NCBI GenBank assembly: GCA_946892665.1
Contig: CAMPOT010000003.1
Span: forward strand, 124,001-188,000
From: Chryseobacterium sp. Marseille-Q5410
GTDB taxonomy: Bacteria > Bacteroidota > Bacteroidia > Flavobacteriales > Weeksellaceae
DNA length: 64,000 nucleotides
Direction: 5' to 3'
The first letter of the stretch is position 1; each line of letters begins with the position of its first letter. The translations under genes were made by a program, and so were the position numbers. Under the pieces are notes generated by a model. That model was not told where the DNA came from, did not search any database, and saw only the letters and a list, made by a program, of their open reading frames with translations. Below, piece after piece: positions 43,600 to 53,938 of the stretch.

Positions 43600-43881
43600 A
43601 TGGAAGCAATTATCTTATCCAAAGAACAGTTCAATCAGTTAATCGCTAAAATCGACGATATCCAAGATCGTCTTATTAACTCCAATCCGCGAAAAACAGA
43701 AACCTATTTAAACAACAAGCAGTTTCTGGAAATGTTGGATGTTTCTTTGCGTACCGCACAAACCTGGCGCGATGAAGGAAAAATTTCTTTTTCCCAAGTT
43801 GGAAACAAAATCTACTACAAACTTTCTGATGTAGAAAAATTCATTCAGGATTACCGAAACGCAGCTTTCGCAAAGAAATGA
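43600..43881 (+). CDS. Excisionase-like helix-turn-helix protein
   Basis: This 93-aa protein starts at the ATG at 43600; the longer frame from GTG 43501 would read through the palindrome cluster and is rejected. A leading helix (LSKEQFNQLIAKIDDIQDRL) is followed by a MerR-like HTH_17 domain (YLNNKQFLEMLDVSLRTAQTWRDEGKISFSQVGNKIYYK). That is the fold of excisionases and RDF proteins of Bacteroidota elements. It is followed by a terminator and the primase-helicase. Confidence 0.82.
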   Translation: MEAIILSKEQFNQLIAKIDDIQDRLINSNPRKTETYLNNKQFLEMLDVSLRTAQTWRDEGKISFSQVGNKIYYKLSDVEKFIQDYRNAAFAKK

Positions 43882-43910
43882 TAATCCTTGAACAGGTTGC
43901 TGAAGAACAA

Positions 43911-43938
43911 AAGCCCTCAAATCCTGTGAGGGCTTTTT
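43911..43938 (+). terminator. Terminator after the excisionase-like gene
   Basis: AAGCCCTCA / TGAGGGCTT with a 7-nt loop and T tail. Confidence 0.85.
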
Positions 43939-43975
43939 ACTAACCTCTAACCTCTAACTTCTAAAATCTTAAAAA

Positions 43976-46162
43976 ATGAAATCCACCATATTCAAAAACT
44001 TCAACGAAGTCGTTGAACAAAAAGACATATTAAAAATTTTTGATGATATCAAAAATGGAACTTATCGAAATGCGATAACCTATTTACGAAAATCCCTTGC
44101 TGAAGAAAAAAAAGAAGCAGCAGAAAAAGTAAAAAAAGCCCTTCCGGCTTTTACTCCTTCTGCTACTTTTAAAGGGGGCAGAAAAATGGAATTCCTTACA
44201 AACTACAATGCTTTAGTGGTATTGGATATAGATAAAATTTCTAAGGAAAAACTTGCTGAATCCAAAGAGACTATAAAACAAAACCCTTATGTTTTTGCTG
44301 CATTTACAAGCCCTTCGGGAAATGGCCTAAAAATCTTTGTTAAAGTTGATGCAGACAAAACTCAACACAAAGAATCCTTTCTAAAACTCCAAGAATATTT
44401 CGAAGAGCTTTTAAAACTTGAAATTGATAAATCAGGCAAAGACATTACCCGGCTTTGTTTCTTTTCCTTCGATCCTGAAATTTTCGTGAATGAAAGCTGC
44501 ACCGTCTTTAGCTTACAATCTGATGAAGCCGAAGAAGAACCGGAAGAGCCGGAACAAAATTCTGAGAAAATACTTTCTGCAGAAAGCAAAACTACTTTCT
44601 CATCGCTTCCTCAAACTACTACCTATGACGCGATCTATGCTCATGCTATTTCTTTTACTGAAAAAAAGGAATCATTCGTGGAAGGCAATCGTAATAACTT
44701 CGTTTTCCAATTGGCCAATAATCTCAACCGAAAAGGCATCCCTGAAACCCTTGCATTAGGGTATATTTTAGCAGACTATGACTACAATAGTCAAGAAGTA
44801 ATGACAGCAGTAAAAAGCGCATATAATAATACAAACGAACATGGCACAGATCAAATTAAATTCCAAAATAAACCAGCAAATTCTCCAAAAACTTCAATTA
44901 AAAAAAGAGTTTCTAGTGATCAATCAGCTGGTAATAATCAGTCGTCTAGCACCACAATTGATGAAGAAGAAGAACCCGCACAAATCGACAAACTCGAAAA
45001 CTTCCTCAACAACAGATACAAATTCCGATACAACGAAGTCCTAGGAAAACTGGAATATCGCAGAGTGAATGGTAAGGTTTGGAAGTACATAACAGACTTT
45101 AAAGAAAACTCAATTCTTCGGGAAATTCAAAAAGCAAAAGTAAGATGCAGCATAAATTCCCTCCGGAATTTGCTTCATTCCGATTTCTGCGAAACCTACG
45201 ATCCTTTCAAAGATTATTTCGAAAATTTGGTGGAATATAAAGGCGAAAGAGATTATATAGAAGAATTGGCAATGACGATAACTACCACAAAACCGGACCT
45301 TTGGAAAGAATGTTTCAAAAAATGGTTTGTTGCAATGGTGGCTTGTGTACTCAACGAAAAGCAAATCAATCAGACTGTAATTGTCTTTTCCGGAAAACAA
45401 GGACTTGGAAAAACCACATGGATCGAAAAGCTAATGCCTGCCGAACTCAAACAATACATATTTTCAGGAACCGTAAATCCCAACAACAAAGATACCCTGA
45501 TCCACCTGGCTGAATGCATGCTGATCAATCTGGACGAGCTAGAAAACTTAAACCGAACAGAAATCGGTTCTCTAAAGGAACTTATCACCAAAACCCACAT
45601 CAGAATGAGAAAAGCTTATGGTCACAACAATGAAAACATGCCTCGCCGTGCCAGCTTCGCCGGCAGCGTGAACACTGCACAGTTCCTGAACGACACCACC
45701 GGCTAACGCCGTTTCCTGTGCTTTGAACTGGAGAACATTGAATACCAGCACGAAGTTGATATTAACCTATGCTATGCTCAGGCATACAAACTCTATCAGA
45801 ATGGTTTCCGCCATTGGTTCAACCAGGAAGAAATCAAAAACATTGATGCAAATAATGAACAGTATCAACTGAAAAGTCCTGAAGAAGAACTCCTGTTGAT
45901 ATGGTTCGAACCATCAGAAAAACAGAGTGCAGATTACTTCTTTACCACCACTCAGATTGCGCAGGTGCTTTCCTCCAGAGCAAACTTAAACATCACCGAA
46001 ACAACCATCCGAAAAATCGGGATGGCCCTCAAGAAACATGGCTTTACAAGAATTTCCAAAAACAAAACCTACGTTTACCCGGTTTTACTCAAGGAATTCG
46101 AAGCAGTCGATAAAGAAAACAAGCAGTCTGGTGATAAATATGAGGACGCATTATTTGAGTAA
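43976..46162 (+). pseudogene. VirE/VapE primase-helicase interrupted by one in-frame TAA
   Basis: The 728-codon frame is open from ATG 43976 to the stop at 46162 apart from a TAA at 45704-45706 (codon 577). Residues about 60-185 form a BT4734/VirE N-like primase domain (YNALVVLDIDKI, ASPSGNGLKI-type SPSGNGLKIFVKV). The VapE SF3-like helicase has Walker A GKQGLGKTT (about 472-480) and Walker B CMLINLDELEN. The TAA falls in NDTTG-stop-RRFLCFE, where the family has Ser (TGSRRF); TCA to TAA is a single change. The part after the stop is intact. It is either a nonsense pseudogene or a two-piece protein. Element replication is the usual role. Confidence 0.85.
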
Positions 46163-46189
46163 ATTAGTACCATAATTACCTGAAAAATA

Positions 46190-46216
46190 AATGAGTGCAA
46201 AACCTGCACTCATTTT
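46190..46216 (+). terminator. Terminator after the VapE frame
   Basis: ATGAGTGCA / TGCACTCAT 9-bp perfect stem with a 6-nt loop followed by TTTT. Confidence 0.75.
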
Positions 46217-46237
46217 CATTGATACACGCTTGTTTAT

Positions 46238-46442
46238 GGGAGTAAGTGGAGTAAGTACTTTTTCGCAAAACAAAATTTATTTTTTTTCGCAGAAAAAAAA
46301 CATATGAATCCAGTATAGGGGGCTGCAAACAAACAACCGCTGTTTATTATTTTGCTTTGAAAATATTCGTATTAATACATTTTTTTTCACACAAAAAATA
46401 AAAAAAAATCTTTTGCCCAAATTCACTTACTTACTTACTCCC
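46238..46442. repeat. Inverted 10-bp repeats GGGAGTAAGT ... ACTTACTCCC bounding an AT-rich 185 bp
   Basis: Perfect 10-bp inverted repeats at 46238-46247 and 46433-46442, each part of a small tandem run of GTAAGT/CTTACTTAC. They lie in the 444-bp gap between the element backbone and the defence cargo. The interior is very AT-rich with two TTTTCGCA copies and no gene. They could mark an insertion junction or act as regulatory sites. Confidence 0.5.
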
Positions 46443-46606
46443 TTTACGTTTTCCATTTTTTACTTTCGATTGCATTTACTATATTTACAGTGTATGATAA
46501 AAAATGAATATCATAATACCAGGATCGATAAGAAGCTATGCGATATGCAGGTAAATATATTGATTACGGTGTGAATAAGATAATGTAAGTAATACAATCA
46601 ACACAT

Positions 46607-48544
46607 ATGCCTGAAATTTTACCTTTTAAAGAGATCTTTTCCAATAAAATATTCCGCATTCCCGATTACCAAAGAGGGTATTCGTGGGAGGAATCGCAAC
46701 TTGAAGATCTCTGGGCAGATCTTACAAACATTCATCTTAACAATAACGCCTACCACTTTACCGGTATCCTAACCATCAATGATTTTTCAGACGACGATTT
46801 TGATAATCTCGCTAAGGAAGGATTTAATGATGCTATTGATCGTCATGAAAAAATAGTGCGGTTAAATGATGAAGAATTCAAGGCTTATAATTTAGTGGAT
46901 GGACAGCAAAGGTTAACCACCATACTGATCCTGCTATCACAACTGAATGAAAAACTGCGGCATGCAGCCGATAAAATACCGATTTCGCGTAAATACTTTT
47001 TCAGAGATGATGATGGTACAAAATATCTTTTCGGCTATCATGTAGACGTTCCTTCGCACAACCACCTGATTCATAGTGTTTTCGGTTTTGCAAGTTATCC
47101 TCCGGGAACTACCGCAACACTATACACCCACAATCTCGATTTTGCCAAAAAATTCTTCCAGAAAAAGCTGGAGAATTATTCGCCAAATAATGTTCGCGAT
47201 CTCATTACAAAAATTACAGAAAGACTTCTGTTTTCAGTCTTGAATCTCAGCGAAGCTGCCGGTACCAACCTGGATATCTCAATGGTGTTCGAAACCCTTA
47301 ATTTTAGGGGCAAGCAGTTGTCCGGATTGGAGCGTTTTAAGAACCGTGCCTTATATCTGTTATCTAAGCAGGCCTTTGGCGCAAATCAAATTGCATCCAG
47401 AAGAATAACCATCAATAAAACATGGCTACAGATTTATAAATGGCTGGGCAGAAATCCTGCGCCCAAAAGTGCGATGGATGATGACGCTTTCCTGAAAGCA
47501 TTCTGGCTTCTCTATTTTTCAAACGACAGTATGGTTGCAAAGGAATTTAAAGCATATCAGAAAAATCTTTTCGAAAATGACTTTAATCTTTTGAACATAA
47601 ATAACAACCGGTATATGATGCCGGATACACTCCGAAAGTGGTTAACATGCATGCGTCATTCCGTGGTATTATGGTACTTTATTAACAATCCTTACGAAGT
47701 GGATTCGGATACCGATTTCAACTATCACTACACGCCCAAAATACAAAGGTCTCTGCTCCGGCTTCATAGTTTTCCTTATGGTTATGGCCGCTATATGCTC
47801 AACCTGATACTTGCGGTTTTGGTTAAGCTTCTACCGCCAAAAGTGGAAGGACAGGAACTGTCTCCCGAAGAACGGGAAAATCTCCGATCAATTGAAGACT
47901 TGTTATGGGCAGCAGAACGTCATAATATCATGTGCTTTCTGTTTTACGGCAATAAAACCAATTTCAACCAGGAAGTAATATTCAGGGAAATCAATAAATT
48001 CTTTAATGCCGGAAACGCCGGCAGCATACCTGCGTTAATCAGCACCATTGTTAATGTTAGAGTGGGTCATTTCAATTGGGATACTGTACTTCGGAATATT
48101 ACCATGGGACAGGATTTTGCAAATTGGGACGGTATTCACTTCTTATTAAAAGAGTACGACGAACATTTGTCCGGTGAACCCGTTCACCGCGAAGTGGCCG
48201 TTAACCTGATTTTTCCTGACGATCAAAACCCTTCTACCAGAGCATTCTATTCCGACATCAATAGGTGGGGCCAAGCAAAGAAAAGAAAATATACCTATGC
48301 GCTGGGAAATCTGTTCATGTCAAACAACACCCATTATCCCCGGTCATTTGAGGAACACAAAACCCGGATACAAAATGCGATCGATAGAGGGCATACGGTC
48401 TACGAATCTGAAAAGGAACTCCGGAATTATCCTTCCTGGAAGACAGATCATGTCATAGAGCGTACCCATAAAATTATTGATTTTGTTGTCGATAAATGGT
48501 CACTTCCGGATCCGGCAGAAACCTTTAAAAACTATTATAACTAA
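46607..48544 (+). CDS. DUF262 protein with a degenerate DUF1524/HNH-like C-terminus
   Basis: This 645-aa cytosolic protein is related to GmrSD-type type IV restriction enzymes. The DUF262 part shows IFRIPDYQRGYSWEESQLEDLW (about 14-35) and the nucleotide-binding motif NLVDGQQRLTTI (about 97-108). The C-terminal part has the late DUF1524 landmarks (YALGNLFMSNN, FEEHKTRIQNA, ERTHKIIDFVVDKW). Where the family has the catalytic E-H-I-L-P-Q it reads VNLIFPDDQN, so the HNH histidine is missing. It is the first gene of a probable operon with a type III Mod-Res pair 52 nt downstream. A sensor or regulatory role is inferred. Confidence 0.82.
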   Translation: MPEILPFKEIFSNKIFRIPDYQRGYSWEESQLEDLWADLTNIHLNNNAYHFTGILTINDFSDDDFDNLAKEGFNDAIDRHEKIVRLNDEEFKAYNLVDGQQRLTTILILLSQLNEKLRHAADKIPISRKYFFRDDDGTKYLFGYHVDVPSHNHLIHSVFGFASYPPGTTATLYTHNLDFAKKFFQKKLENYSPNNVRDLITKITERLLFSVLNLSEAAGTNLDISMVFETLNFRGKQLSGLERFKNRALYLLSKQAFGANQIASRRITINKTWLQIYKWLGRNPAPKSAMDDDAFLKAFWLLYFSNDSMVAKEFKAYQKNLFENDFNLLNINNNRYMMPDTLRKWLTCMRHSVVLWYFINNPYEVDSDTDFNYHYTPKIQRSLLRLHSFPYGYGRYMLNLILAVLVKLLPPKVEGQELSPEERENLRSIEDLLWAAERHNIMCFLFYGNKTNFNQEVIFREINKFFNAGNAGSIPALISTIVNVRVGHFNWDTVLRNITMGQDFANWDGIHFLLKEYDEHLSGEPVHREVAVNLIFPDDQNPSTRAFYSDINRWGQAKKRKYTYALGNLFMSNNTHYPRSFEEHKTRIQNAIDRGHTVYESEKELRNYPSWKTDHVIERTHKIIDFVVDKWSLPDPAETFKNYYN

Positions 48545-48596
48545 AACAGCTTAACCACTTCAATAAATAAAATCCGATTTTATACGGATAGAATAT

Positions 48597-50489
48597 ATGA
48601 ACAAACAAGAATTAATAAAGAAAATCAACAAGTTACAGGATATTTCCAGAGCGGAAAAATCCTACCTGATTGACTTGGTTACAACAAATAAGAAATACGG
48701 TCTGGTCTGGGAAAACAAACCCGAAGATGTAGAAGAACAGCTGCGCAGCATGCTGCCGGTTTTTAAGGAGGTTAAGAAACGTGCTATCATTTCAGAAGAC
48801 AAAACTGCGCCCAACCATATCTTGATTGAAGGCGATAACCTGCACGCACTTACTGCACTTACCTATACCCACGAAGAGAAAATCGATGTCATCTACATTG
48901 ATCCGCCTTATAACACAGGAAATAAAGACTTCATTTACAACGACCATTATGTGGATAAAGAAGATACCTACCGCCACAGCAAATGGCTTTCTTTTATGGA
49001 AAAGCGGCTCAAGATTGCAAAACAGCTTTTATCGGAAAAAGGGGTAGTTTTTATTTCTATTGATGATAATGAAATTGCCCAATTAAAATTATTATGTTGT
49101 GAGATCTTTGGCGATAAAAATTTCATTTCAGTGTTACCAACAATTATGAATTTAAAAGGAAATCAGGATGAATTTGCATTTGCTGGAACCCATGAGTATA
49201 CACTTGTTCTTTGCAAAAATAAAGATTTATTTACTCCTAGAAATTTACCTTATGACAGTGAAGAACTAGAAGATTGGTTAGAAGATGATATAGGTTTTTA
49301 CAAAAAAGGAGCACCAATGCGGGCTACTGGTGCAGAAGCAAATAGAGATGATAGACCATTGATGTTCTATCCAATATTTGTCAATGATAACGATGATATT
49401 ACAACACTTTCTGAAAATGAATTTTCTGCATTATACGATAGAAAAAATAAAAAGTTTGACGATGTTTTATTAGATAATTTAGTTAATAAATATAAGCAGA
49501 TGGGCTACGAAGCAGTAATTCCTAAAGTTGATGAAACAACATACGGTAGATGGCGATGGGGTTATTCGCAAACAAATATTGCCAGATATGCATTTGATGT
49601 TATTGTTAGCCGTACTTACAATGGAATTTCTTTATACAAAAAACAAAGACCTGACCTAGGAGATATTCCTTCTAAAAAGCCTAAATCAGTTTTCTATAAA
49701 CCCGAATATAGTAGCGGGAACGGTACGCAACAATTAAAAAACATTTTTGCTCTGCAAAAAATTTTTAATAATCCTAAACCTTTGCAACTCTTAAATGATT
49801 TTTTGCATATTGGAACAAATGCCAAGTCGATAATCCTCGACTTTTTTGCAGGATCAGGTACAACTCTACACGCTACCATGGCCCTTAATGAAGAAGATGG
49901 CGGCAACCGCCAATGTATTCTGGTAACCAATAACGAAAACAATATTGCCGAAGAGGTAACCTACGAACGCAACAAACGCATTATACAGGGCTATACCAAC
50001 GCAAAAGGCGGTCAGATAGAAGGTTTTACAAACAATAACTTACGATATTATCAGTCAGATTTTATACCAAGCGCCCGCACCGAGGTGAACCGCCGCCTGC
50101 TCACCGCACGCTCCACAGAACTGCTTTGCATAAAAGAAAACTGCTACCACTGCATTACCGCAGATTTTGGGATCAACCCCAAACAGGCGCAGCTCTTTAC
50201 CGACCTTCTGGGCAGGTATATGGTAGTCGTTTATCATTCCCGGTCCATGGAAGCAGTGGTAGAAAAACTGACGGAAGTTATTCAGGGTTTGGAGACCACA
50301 GAGAAAGTAAAGATCTATGCCTTTAGCCCCGAAAAAGATTCCATCGAAGATGATTTTTTTGCCGTACAGGACAAAATAGAAACGGTACCGCTCCCGGACA
50401 GCATTTACAACGCATACGTAGCCACGTTCCGCAATATAACTTTAAGCCAGAATCAGGCAGATGCCTCCACCCAAAAACAGGATAATTAA
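48597..50489 (+). CDS. Type III restriction-modification methyltransferase (Mod)
   Basis: This 630-aa DNA methyltransferase of the beta class has the SAM/catalytic motifs in the order expected for Mod. DPPY is at residues 102-105 (YIDPPYNTGNKDF), and FAGSGTT is at about 417-423 with MALNEEDGGNRQCILVTNNE after it. N6-adenine methylation is expected. The region between the motifs, where the target-recognition domain sits, is visibly more AT-rich (about 49065-49840) than both flanks. The TAA overlaps the ATG of res by one base, giving tight coupling. Length is typical of Mod. Confidence 0.92.
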   Translation: MNKQELIKKINKLQDISRAEKSYLIDLVTTNKKYGLVWENKPEDVEEQLRSMLPVFKEVKKRAIISEDKTAPNHILIEGDNLHALTALTYTHEEKIDVIYIDPPYNTGNKDFIYNDHYVDKEDTYRHSKWLSFMEKRLKIAKQLLSEKGVVFISIDDNEIAQLKLLCCEIFGDKNFISVLPTIMNLKGNQDEFAFAGTHEYTLVLCKNKDLFTPRNLPYDSEELEDWLEDDIGFYKKGAPMRATGAEANRDDRPLMFYPIFVNDNDDITTLSENEFSALYDRKNKKFDDVLLDNLVNKYKQMGYEAVIPKVDETTYGRWRWGYSQTNIARYAFDVIVSRTYNGISLYKKQRPDLGDIPSKKPKSVFYKPEYSSGNGTQQLKNIFALQKIFNNPKPLQLLNDFLHIGTNAKSIILDFFAGSGTTLHATMALNEEDGGNRQCILVTNNENNIAEEVTYERNKRIIQGYTNAKGGQIEGFTNNNLRYYQSDFIPSARTEVNRRLLTARSTELLCIKENCYHCITADFGINPKQAQLFTDLLGRYMVVVYHSRSMEAVVEKLTEVIQGLETTEKVKIYAFSPEKDSIEDDFFAVQDKIETVPLPDSIYNAYVATFRNITLSQNQADASTQKQDN

Positions 50490-52822
50490 TGTACACCCTA
50501 TTAGAATTTCAGGAAAAAGCAGTCGGCCAGTTGCAGGATCATGTAATCGCGGCGTTGGAAAGTCCTTTCGCACAAACTCCCGTTTTATTAAAAGCACCTA
50601 CAGGATCCGGCAAAACCGTCATGGCGGCGGCGTTAATAGAGCGCATTGTGGATCAGGCGCATCTGCATCCCGGTCTTGATAACAATATCGCCTTCATTTG
50701 GTTCGCGCCCAATACGCTCCATATTCAGAGTTACGATTCCATGCATGCCTTGTATGAAGAATCCCGTCGCTTAAACTGCATCAACCTGAGCGAACTTTCC
50801 GCAAATCCGGTCTTAAATCCGGGCGATCTGCTCTTCGCGAACTGGAGCAGCCTGAGCAGCGCCACCAACATCTGGCGGAAAGAAAACGAAACCAACACCA
50901 ATCTGGAATCGCTTATTGAAAATACCCGGAACAATGATACCAAGATTATTCTGGTGATTGACGAAGCGCACTTAAGTGCATTCACCGGTGAACAGTCTAA
51001 AAAAGTTCGCCACCTTATTGCGGCAGATGTTGAAATACTCATTACCGCAACACCTTCTCATATTCCGGACCGCAATGTCGTGGTACAGCGAAGCGAGGTG
51101 ATCGAACAGGAATTGATTAAAAAATCAGTACGCCTCAATATGGGGCTTGATCCTGCACAGCAGAATGGCGAGAATGTACACATACACCTCCTCAGAAAAG
51201 CGTTTGAAAAAAAGGCAGAACTTCAGAAACTGTACGATGAAGAATTAGGGGAAGGCATCGTAAATCCTTTATTGCTGATTCAGCTGCCATCAGATTCCCT
51301 TACATTGTCCGATGAAGACAAAACAATTCGGGAAACGCTCGAAGGAATTCTGGCTTCAGATTATAACATTACTTTAAATAACGGTCGTTTAGCGGTGTGG
51401 CTATCCGGTGAAAAGAATAAAGATGACCTGGAAGACCTGAACGGTTTGCAGGATGTCCTGATATTTAAACAGGCCCTTGCCCAGGGTTGGGATTGTCCTC
51501 GGGCGTCCATCTTAGTGAGTTACCGCAACGTGCGCTCTGAGGATTTTGGAATCCAGACCGTCGGCCGCATTTTACGCATGCCGCACAGGAGACATTACCT
51601 GCGCGATGACCTGAACCACGGCTATGTATTCACCAATATACAGACCAACCAGATTAAATTGGTGCCTTCGGATTCTGATTATTTCGATAAACTCTTAGCA
51701 GTACGTCAAGCTGATAAAGGATGGGATTTCCCGGTCATGCCGTCGGCACTAATGATCAATGACCGTAAAACCAGCGCAACTTTAACCTCCAGATTTCAGT
51801 CCATATTTTTTAGTTATATGGAAACCAAATATGGCATCATGCAGCTTCCGGACATCGACTTATTTACGCCTCGTGCTGAAGATGATGAAGATGTTTTGAA
51901 GATAAAACAGGATAACACCCGGAAGATGTTGGAAAAAGGCTGGGTATTCGAAATCGATGACCATCAGATAAAAATTCCTTCCGACATAAAAGTCGACCCC
52001 TATCAGGTAGATGCCATTCAGCTCAACACGGGCAACCGTAAGGAATTTGCCATTACCCATGAGGAATTCAGGCAGTATTTCGACCGGTTTTGCTACGACA
52101 GCATAACACGTTTTATCAAAGAGAAGTCCTGGCGCAAAATGAGGGAAACACTCATTAATTTTGCTGAGTATTACCTGCAGTCTTTTGAATTTGATGCCCG
52201 GAAAATTTACCTTTTTCCCCACAACAGAGCAATTATTTTAGATGACATCAAGGTAGCTCTGGAGAAATTTGATGCTTGGCAACAGGCCGTCGGAAACGAG
52301 AGACGAAGGGTGGAATATTCCGATTGGTCAATTCCTGCCGAGCGGTACTACAGTGAAAAACACACCAGAGAAGAAATTGAAAATCATGCACTGAGCCCGT
52401 TTTATGAACAGAATGGTGCTTCTAATCCCGAAAAACTGTTTAAGCAGTTTTTAGTTGCCAATGCAGATAAGTTGGGTTATTGGTACAAGAATGGAGACAG
52501 CGGCCGCGAACATTTTGCAGTAGATTATGTGGATGTATCAGGCACGCCACGCCTTTTTTATTTAGATTTTATAATAAGTACGAAAGACGGTCGTATTGGA
52601 TTATTTGATACCAAGTCCTTAAAATCAGATATCGATGACGCAAACAAACACAACGGTTTAGGAAAGTGGCTGGCAGATAATGGCGACAGGTATTTTGGCG
52701 GCGTTTTGATTCCGGTGGAAATAGCAGGAATCTGGAAATTCTATTTCTCGGAATTCGATCTGCAGGAAAATTCATATATAGAAAACACAACTGGTTTCAC
52801 GGATATCAGTCAGAAATTATAA
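50489..52822 (+). CDS. Type III restriction enzyme Res subunit (SF2 helicase-nuclease)
   Basis: This 777-aa ATP-dependent translocase/nuclease partners Mod. Walker A is APTGSGKT (36-43), the DEAH box is VIDEAHLSAF (about 157), motif III is ITATPS, and motif VI is QTVGRILRMP, the Res-type sequence. The C-terminal nuclease has a PD-(D/E)xK pattern: EKLFKQFL, LFYLDFI and FDTKS (D-x-K). It is slightly shorter than classical Res (about 950 aa) and starts almost directly with the helicase. The Fic gene follows 9 nt after the stop. Confidence 0.9.
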   Translation: MYTLLEFQEKAVGQLQDHVIAALESPFAQTPVLLKAPTGSGKTVMAAALIERIVDQAHLHPGLDNNIAFIWFAPNTLHIQSYDSMHALYEESRRLNCINLSELSANPVLNPGDLLFANWSSLSSATNIWRKENETNTNLESLIENTRNNDTKIILVIDEAHLSAFTGEQSKKVRHLIAADVEILITATPSHIPDRNVVVQRSEVIEQELIKKSVRLNMGLDPAQQNGENVHIHLLRKAFEKKAELQKLYDEELGEGIVNPLLLIQLPSDSLTLSDEDKTIRETLEGILASDYNITLNNGRLAVWLSGEKNKDDLEDLNGLQDVLIFKQALAQGWDCPRASILVSYRNVRSEDFGIQTVGRILRMPHRRHYLRDDLNHGYVFTNIQTNQIKLVPSDSDYFDKLLAVRQADKGWDFPVMPSALMINDRKTSATLTSRFQSIFFSYMETKYGIMQLPDIDLFTPRAEDDEDVLKIKQDNTRKMLEKGWVFEIDDHQIKIPSDIKVDPYQVDAIQLNTGNRKEFAITHEEFRQYFDRFCYDSITRFIKEKSWRKMRETLINFAEYYLQSFEFDARKIYLFPHNRAIILDDIKVALEKFDAWQQAVGNERRRVEYSDWSIPAERYYSEKHTREEIENHALSPFYEQNGASNPEKLFKQFLVANADKLGYWYKNGDSGREHFAVDYVDVSGTPRLFYLDFIISTKDGRIGLFDTKSLKSDIDDANKHNGLGKWLADNGDRYFGGVLIPVEIAGIWKFYFSEFDLQENSYIENTTGFTDISQKL

Positions 52823-52831
52823 TAGATCACA

Positions 52832-53929
52832 ATGAATTACCAGCTACCCACATTGCCCATTTCCACCGATCTTGAAACTAAAAAAGTGTTGAGAAAGTTG
52901 GCGGCTGCGCACAGAGCGTTAGCGGAGTTAAATGGCGTGTCTGAATCGATTCCTAATGAACAGATTATTTTAAATACACTGGCCCTGCAGGAAGCAAAAG
53001 ATTCATCAGCCATCGAGAATATTATTACAACGCACGACGAACTTTTTAGCAGTGACGAACTCACAAAAAGCTTTACAAGTATAGCGGCTAAGGAAGTGTA
53101 TAATTACGCTACCTCATTGAAATATGGCTTTTCTCTGGTGAGAAAAACGGGGCTTTTAACATCAAACAATATCATCCAGATTCATGGTGTATTGGAGGAA
53201 TCGGAATCCGGCTTCAGGAAAGTTCCGGGGACAAGTTTGAAAAATGATCAGACAGGCGAAGTGATTTATACACCACCTCAGAGGAACGATGAAATCGTAG
53301 CATTGATGTCGAATCTTGAAAAATTTATCAATGACAACGAAACTTCAGATTTGGATCCTTTGGTTAAATTGGCGATAATTCATCATCAGTTTGAAAGCAT
53401 CCATCCTTTCTATGATGGTAACGGACGAACCGGTCGGATTATCAATATTTTATATTTGGTGAAAGAGAAACTTCTTTCCTTACCTATACTGTATTTAAGC
53501 AGATACATTAATCAGAATAAAGCGGATTATTACCGATTGCTGCAAACGACTCGGGACTCCGGAGAATGGGAAGAATGGATTTTGTTTGTTTTGGACGCCA
53601 TCGAAAAAACCTCGGTACAGACAACCTTTATCATTCGCGGAATTAAAGAGTTGATGATGCAGCATAAACACACGATCAGAGAAAATTTGCCAAAGATATA
53701 TTCGCAGGATCTTATCAATAATCTTTTCAAACATCCTTACACCAAAATTGAGTTTCTGGTAGAAGATTTGGGAGTGGCCAGGCAAACTGCCTCAAGGTAT
53801 CTGGACCAGTTGATCCAGCTTAAATTGCTGCACCTCCATAAAATTGGTAAAGAAAATTTTTATATGAATATCGCCTTATATCAGTTTTTACATGACGCAC
53901 CACAAATTCATCATCTGAAAAATTTATGA
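52832..53929 (+). CDS. Fic-family protein with inhibitory motif and C-terminal winged helix
   Basis: This 365-aa predicted AMPylating enzyme has the full active-site motif HPFYDGNGRTGR (His about 191). A class II inhibitory motif S-x-x-x-E-N is seen at about residue 58 (SSAIENI), so activity is probably autoinhibited. The last 80 residues form a winged helix (DLGVARQTASRYLDQLIQLKLLH), which suggests DNA binding and self-regulation. It lies 9 nt after res in the same operon; the AMPylation target is unknown. Directly downstream is an array of TAACATG/CATGTTA sites. Confidence 0.9.
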   Translation: MNYQLPTLPISTDLETKKVLRKLAAAHRALAELNGVSESIPNEQIILNTLALQEAKDSSAIENIITTHDELFSSDELTKSFTSIAAKEVYNYATSLKYGFSLVRKTGLLTSNNIIQIHGVLEESESGFRKVPGTSLKNDQTGEVIYTPPQRNDEIVALMSNLEKFINDNETSDLDPLVKLAIIHHQFESIHPFYDGNGRTGRIINILYLVKEKLLSLPILYLSRYINQNKADYYRLLQTTRDSGEWEEWILFVLDAIEKTSVQTTFIIRGIKELMMQHKHTIRENLPKIYSQDLINNLFKHPYTKIEFLVEDLGVARQTASRYLDQLIQLKLLHLHKIGKENFYMNIALYQFLHDAPQIHHLKNL

Positions 53930-53938
53930 TGATTAACT

